Source: Uliginosibacterium paludis (GTDB taxonomy: Bacteria > Pseudomonadota > Gammaproteobacteria > Burkholderiales > Rhodocyclaceae). From it: a stretch of DNA of 64,000 bases. Below the pieces are notes generated by a model that saw only the letters and a list, made by a program, of their open reading frames with translations, was not told where the DNA came from and ran no database searches. How positions within the stretch are numbered: position 1 is the first letter of the stretch; each line of letters starts with the position of its first letter. A program made the translations under genes and the position numbers. The DNA lies in the NCBI RefSeq assembly GCF_039631355.1, contig NZ_JBDIVF010000001.1:558001-622000 (forward strand). Direction: 5' to 3'. Below are positions 60,134-64,000 of this stretch, one piece after another.

Positions 60134-62786
60134 ACGCTCCGGTCTGCACCTGCTGACCACGGGCGTGGTCCTGAGCCTGGTGCTCAGCGCCTGTGCCCAC
60201 GCGCCGGGCAAGGCACCCAGCTCGCCTCGCGCCCTCAGCGCCGCACCGTCGGCGGCCGCCTCAGCTCCCGCCGCCACTGCCGCGCGCGGCGCGAGTGCCT
60301 CGGCCAGCAGTCAGGCCAGCAACCTCCGCCCGTATGCCGAGGTCATCAAGGACTTCAAGCGCGTTCCCGGCTATCTGAACGTGTATCAGAAAGACGAGCG
60401 CTGGCTGCTGGAGCTCCATGAAGAAGACTTCAAGCGCGATTTCTTCTTCACTGCCCAGCGCAGCCAGGGCATCGGCGAAAAATGGTTCCTGAGCGGGCTG
60501 ATGCTGGACGCCGGCGTCGGCTACTTCCAGCGCCTGTCGGACCGCGTCCAGTGGATCGAACGCAATACCCGCCACAAGGCCCCGGGCAACGAGGCCATGA
60601 GCTCGGCCGTGGCCAGCGCGTTCTCCGACAGCCTGCGCGGCAGCGCCCCCATCCTGAGTCAGCCCGAACCACAGAGCCGTGCCATCCTGGTCGATCTGAA
60701 CGCGCTGCTGCTGACCGACTTCTCGGCCACGGCCAGCGCGCTGCAGTCCATGTACCGCCAGCCCTACCAGTTCGACCGCGGCAACAGCCTGATCCAGAAT
60801 GTGAGCGCCACAGCGGAAGCGACCCGTTTCGAGTTGCGCCAGCACTATGCGGCAGCCGCGCTGGCGTCCGGTGTACCGGGCCAGCCAGTCCAGCCCTCGC
60901 AGCCGGAAACCCTGGTCGATGCGCGCAGCATGTTCATGGGGATCTCGCTGCGTTTCGCGAAGCTGCCGGAAGCCATGCCGGGCCGGCCTGCAGACCACCG
61001 AGTCGGCTATTTCACCACCGAGCATTACGACTTCAGCCGGGAAACCGCCACATCTCCGCGCAGCTTCGTGATCAACCACTGGCGCCTGGAAAAGAAGGAT
61101 CCGGCGGCCAGCGTGTCGGAGCCGGTCAGAGCCATCGTCTATGAGCTCGACCGCAGCATCCCGGCCCGTTACCGCGAAACCGTGCGCCAGGGCATCCTGG
61201 CCTGGAACAGGGCCTTTGAAGGCGCAGGCTTCAAGGACGCGATCCGGGTGCAGGACGCGCCCGAAGACGGCAAGCCGCGCAGCGGCCCGATGCCGCAGGC
61301 CACCGTCGGCTGGGTGCTGGGCACCGACGCCAACGCCTCGGTCGGCTACTCCTATACCGACCCGCGCAGCGGCGAAATCCTCGCCGCCCGCATCGTGCTG
61401 AGCGATCAGCATCAGCGCAATGCGCGCCGCAGCGTGGCCTTCCAGGACGCGCAGCATGCCGAAGAAGACGAGGATTGCGATTTCGCCGCCAGAAGCTTTG
61501 CTCAGCTGCATCAAGCGCTGCTGAGCGCCGAAGCACAAGGCGCGCTCACGCCGGACGGCCCCGAAGCCGAGGCCCTGGCGCAGGACATGATGCGCTGGGT
61601 CGTGATGCACGAGGTCGGCCACACGCTGGGGCTGCGTCACAACTTCCGCGCCTCGACCGCCTACACGCTCGCCCAGCTGCGTGATCCGGCCTTCGTCGAG
61701 CAGCACGGGCTGAGCAGCTCGGTGATGGACTACCTCCCGCTCAACCGCTGGCCCGGCAAGCCGGCCCGGCGCCCGGCCATGACGCAGAAGATGCTCGGAG
61801 CCTATGACCTGTGGGCCATCGCCTACGGCTACACGCCCTTCCCGGCGGAGTCCGAGCGGCTCAGCCTGAAGCAGATTGCCGAGCGCGCGTTCGACAACCC
61901 GCTGCTGGCCTATGGCGAAGACTCCGACGCGGGCAGCGGCTGGCAGGGCTCCGGCGTCGACCCGGCGGTTGCCCGTCAGGATCTCGGCCAGGATCCGGTC
62001 GCCTGGTTGCGCCACACCCTGGATCTCTCGCGGGAGCTCTGGCAGGGCCTTGCACGGCGTCCGGCCAGCGAGCGCGATCAGGAAGACAGCGAGACGCGCA
62101 TCGCCGTTGCCGAAAGCTTCCGGCTCATCGGTGATGCGGCGAACGCGGCGGCCCGCAATATCGGTGGCATCCGTGTCAACCGGGCGACCTCGGCGACCCG
62201 GCGCGACGTGTTCGTCCCGGTGCCGGCCGCCACCCAGCGCGCCACCCTGGCCGCGCTCAGCGAAGGCCTCTTCCAGCCGGACAGCTTCAGGCTGGACCCT
62301 GCGCTGCTGCGCCGACTGGCGCCGTCGCCCTTCGACCGTACCTCGCTTGCGCCGCAGCCCTCGATCCTCAACAACGGCCTCGCGGTGCAGAGCAATCTGC
62401 TGGACCTGCTTTTCTCGAATCGCCTGAGCCAGCGTCTGCTCGACTCCGAAACACTGGGCGGCGAGGCTTACCGCCTGACCGAACTGCACCGCAGCCTGCG
62501 CCGTGACATCTGGGCGGAGCTCGATACCGGCCGCGACATTCCGCTGCCGCGCCGCATGCTGCAGCGCGCCTGGCTTACCCGGCTGAGCGGCCAGATCCTG
62601 GCCGGGAAAGACACTCCGGCAGATGCCCGCTCGGTGTTCCGCGCCGAAGCGCGCAGCCTGCAGGCATCGTTGCGCCGCGCCGTGAGTCAGGGTAGCCGCA
62701 GCCCGGAGGCGCGCGCCCATCTGCAGGACGCGCTCGACACCCTGAATGAAACCCTGAACGCCCCCCTGTTGCGTCAAACGCCCTGA
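60123..62786 (+). CDS. Zinc-dependent metalloprotease, predicted lipoprotein (DUF5117/DUF4953 type)
   Basis: An 887-residue exported protein with lipobox LVLSAC at about 19-24 and a low-complexity Ala/Ser stretch after it. DUF5118/5117-type regions (AEVIKDFKRVPGYLNVYQKD, RDFFFTAQRSQGIGEKW) precede a metzincin-like site HEVGHTLGLRHNFRAS with three His ligands, followed by a YDLWAIAYGY segment (Met-turn region LSSSVMDYLP). TTG at 60123 is taken as start because it gives a short positively charged n-region; the gene overlaps miaB by 11 bases. The substrate is unknown. Confidence 0.87.
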   Translation: MRNERSGLHLLTTGVVLSLVLSACAHAPGKAPSSPRALSAAPSAAASAPAATAARGASASASSQASNLRPYAEVIKDFKRVPGYLNVYQKDERWLLELHEEDFKRDFFFTAQRSQGIGEKWFLSGLMLDAGVGYFQRLSDRVQWIERNTRHKAPGNEAMSSAVASAFSDSLRGSAPILSQPEPQSRAILVDLNALLLTDFSATASALQSMYRQPYQFDRGNSLIQNVSATAEATRFELRQHYAAAALASGVPGQPVQPSQPETLVDARSMFMGISLRFAKLPEAMPGRPADHRVGYFTTEHYDFSRETATSPRSFVINHWRLEKKDPAASVSEPVRAIVYELDRSIPARYRETVRQGILAWNRAFEGAGFKDAIRVQDAPEDGKPRSGPMPQATVGWVLGTDANASVGYSYTDPRSGEILAARIVLSDQHQRNARRSVAFQDAQHAEEDEDCDFAARSFAQLHQALLSAEAQGALTPDGPEAEALAQDMMRWVVMHEVGHTLGLRHNFRASTAYTLAQLRDPAFVEQHGLSSSVMDYLPLNRWPGKPARRPAMTQKMLGAYDLWAIAYGYTPFPAESERLSLKQIAERAFDNPLLAYGEDSDAGSGWQGSGVDPAVARQDLGQDPVAWLRHTLDLSRELWQGLARRPASERDQEDSETRIAVAESFRLIGDAANAAARNIGGIRVNRATSATRRDVFVPVPAATQRATLAALSEGLFQPDSFRLDPALLRRLAPSPFDRTSLAPQPSILNNGLAVQSNLLDLLFSNRLSQRLLDSETLGGEAYRLTELHRSLRRDIWAELDTGRDIPLPRRMLQRAWLTRLSGQILAGKDTPADARSVFRAEARSLQASLRRAVSQGSRSPEARAHLQDALDTLNETLNAPLLRQTP

Positions 62787-62880
62787 TCGCAGCGCTTGCC
62801 CCGCTCGGCAGCGGGGGCGACAATTCCGCCTTTGCCGCTCCGGCGGCCCGCCGCTTCCCGTTCTGCCTGAAGACCTCGCC

Positions 62881-63681
62881 ATGAAAAAACTCACCACGCT
62901 CCTCGCCGCCTCGCTCACCGCAGGCCTGATCCTCTCCGCCTGCGGCAAGAAGGAAGAAGCGCCGGCCCCTGCAGCCGCCTCCGCACCGGCGGCCGCCACG
63001 AAGATCGTCGTCGGTCTGGACGATCACTTCCCGCCGATGGGCTTCCGCGACGACAAGAACGAACTCGTCGGCTTCGACATCGACATGGCCCGCGAAGCGG
63101 CCAAGCGCCTGGGCATGGAAGTCGAATTCAAGCCCATCGACTGGAGCGCCAAGGAAGCCGAGCTCAACGGCCGCCGCATCGACGTGCTGTGGAACGGCCT
63201 CACGATCACCGAAGAGCGCCGCGCCAACATCGGTTTCACCGCGCCCTACCTCGAGAACCATCAGATCGTGATCGTGGCGGCCAGCTCGCCGATCAAGACC
63301 AAGGCCGAACTGGCCGGCAAGATCGTCGGCGTGCAGGAAGGCTCCTCCGCCGTGGATGCCGTGAAGAAGGATCCGGCTGGCAATGCGCTGAAGGAACTCA
63401 AGCAGTTCGGCGACAACGTGACCGCGCTGATGGATCTCTCCGCTGGCCGTCTGGATGCCATCGTGGTCGACGAAGTGGTGGGCCGCTACTACGCTGCCAA
63501 GAAGCCGGGTGACTATGTCGTGCTGGAAGAGAACTTCGGCACCGAAGACTATGGCGTGGGCGTGCGCAAGGATGACACCGAGCTGCTCGCCAAGATCGAC
63601 AAGGCGATGGCCGACATGAAGGCTGACGGCGCTGCCGCGAAGATCTCCACCCAGTGGTTCGGCACCAATATCGTCAAGTAA
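62881..63681 (+). CDS. Polar amino-acid ABC transporter binding protein (lipoprotein)
   Basis: A 266-residue family 3 solute-binding protein with lipobox LILSAC (about 17-22). The conserved pattern DDHFPPMGFRDDKNELVGFD and DIDMAREAAKRLGMEVEFKP is that of polar amino-acid receptors (His/Gln/Cys/Arg types), and the ligand Arg/Asp sites lie in TITEERRANIGFT and VDEVVGRYY. It is followed by the permease gene after an 81-base gap with a palindromic hairpin. Confidence 0.92.
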   Translation: MKKLTTLLAASLTAGLILSACGKKEEAPAPAAASAPAAATKIVVGLDDHFPPMGFRDDKNELVGFDIDMAREAAKRLGMEVEFKPIDWSAKEAELNGRRIDVLWNGLTITEERRANIGFTAPYLENHQIVIVAASSPIKTKAELAGKIVGVQEGSSAVDAVKKDPAGNALKELKQFGDNVTALMDLSAGRLDAIVVDEVVGRYYAAKKPGDYVVLEENFGTEDYGVGVRKDDTELLAKIDKAMADMKADGAAAKISTQWFGTNIVK

Positions 63682-63722
63682 TCCCCGGCGGCGCCTCCAC
63701 GGCGCCGTGCAGGACTCCGACC

Positions 63723-63742
63723 AGCCGGCCCGCGGGCCGGCT
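63723..63742 (+). promoter_or_regulatory. Palindromic hairpin between binding protein and permease genes
   Basis: AGCCGGCCCG and CGGGCCGGCT (63723-63742) form a perfect 20-base palindrome 41 bases after the binding-protein stop, followed by a weakly T-rich stretch. It parallels the hairpins after the two other binding-protein genes in this window. Confidence 0.55.
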
Positions 63743-63762
63743 GTGTCTTGAAGGCTTCAAGC

Positions 63763-64000
63763 ATGGATTACCTCCTCCGCATTCTTCCCCAGCTCATCGA
63801 GGGCACCGGTGTCACGATCCAGGTCTTCCTGATCACCATCGTGCTCGCCATTCCGCTGGGCCTTGCCCTCGCCCTGGGGCGCATCTCGCGCTGGCCGCTG
63901 CTGTCGACCACCGTCAATGGCTACATCTGGCTCATGCGCGGCACGCCGCTGATGCTGCAGATGCTCTTCATCTACTTCGCCCTGCCCTTCGTGCCGGGCA
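63763..64000 (+). CDS. Polar amino-acid ABC transporter permease, 3' end beyond the window
   Basis: ATG 63763 opens MDYLLRILPQLIEGTGVTIQ, followed by FLITIVLAIPLGLALALGRI and YIWLMRGTPLMLQMLFIYF, the HisM/GlnP-family permease N-terminus with the conserved RGTP-L-Q motif. Only 79 residues are in the window. It is the partner of the binding protein immediately upstream. Confidence 0.93.
   Translation, partial: MDYLLRILPQLIEGTGVTIQVFLITIVLAIPLGLALALGRISRWPLLSTTVNGYIWLMRGTPLMLQMLFIYFALPFVPG

Overview
The window is high-GC, densely packed DNA from a betaproteobacterium, most likely of the Rhodocyclales (Azoarcus/Thauera/Uliginosibacterium neighbourhood). Three things point there: the rpsU-yqeY-dnaG-rpoD macromolecular-synthesis block with tsaD divergent; an H-NS protein of the KxxNP...WxGRGRxPxWV type; and a tRNA-Ile(CAU) gene split by a 205-nt group I intron closely resembling the Azoarcus sp. 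BH72 intron. The assignment is inference from gene content; no search was run.

Layout. 1-8.2 kb is core genome: xerD end, H-NS-like protein, folB/plsY, tsaD, rpsU, YqeY-like, dnaG, rpoD. 8.2-8.5 kb is the intron-containing tRNA-Ile. 8.5-11.4 kb is a decayed island on the 3' side of that tRNA: P4-type integrase N-terminus, IS110 transposase N-terminus, a truncated membrane protein, an IS5-family element with a frame-disturbed transposase, and the tail of an IS1595-type transposase. 11.6-24.3 kb holds a secreted or surface pectate lyase followed by a complete set of inner-membrane, pseudopilus and secretin type II secretion genes in the unusual order gspLMN-FGHIJK-CDE. 24.3-25.6 kb is a broken IS3-family element. 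25.6-31.5 kb is a reverse-strand peptide/oligosaccharide-type ABC importer. 32-37.6 kb carries an HD-GYP response regulator, an Hpt protein, a lytic transglycosylase and dnaE.

38.8-46.3 kb is a tight run of nine co-directional genes, mostly overlapping by 1-8 bases: DarA-like dialkylresorcinol condensing enzyme, DarB-like ketosynthase, an unrecognised 134-residue protein, a BtrH-like acyltransferase, an ABC-2 exporter pair, an acyl carrier protein, a ketosynthase with Gln in place of one catalytic His, and a small ketosynthase-like (chain-length-factor-like) protein. I read this as a compact lipid/resorcinol biosynthesis and export cluster; it is the best candidate here for an undescribed system.

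46.3-48.8 kb is ahpC-ahpF with an OxyR-type site. 48.9-54.9 kb is a catabolic unit: a winged-helix regulator and pxpBCA (5-oxoprolinase) on the minus strand, divergent from a dctPQM TRAP transporter across a perfect 11-bp-arm palindrome that overlaps the -35 of the TRAP promoter; pyroglutamate import and hydrolysis is the likely job. 55-64 kb contains a PlpD-like patatin/Omp85 protein, a TauE/SafE permease, tRNA-Met, a small secreted protein, miaB, a large zinc metalloprotease lipoprotein, and the start of a polar amino-acid ABC importer. No rRNA and no CRISPR array were seen.
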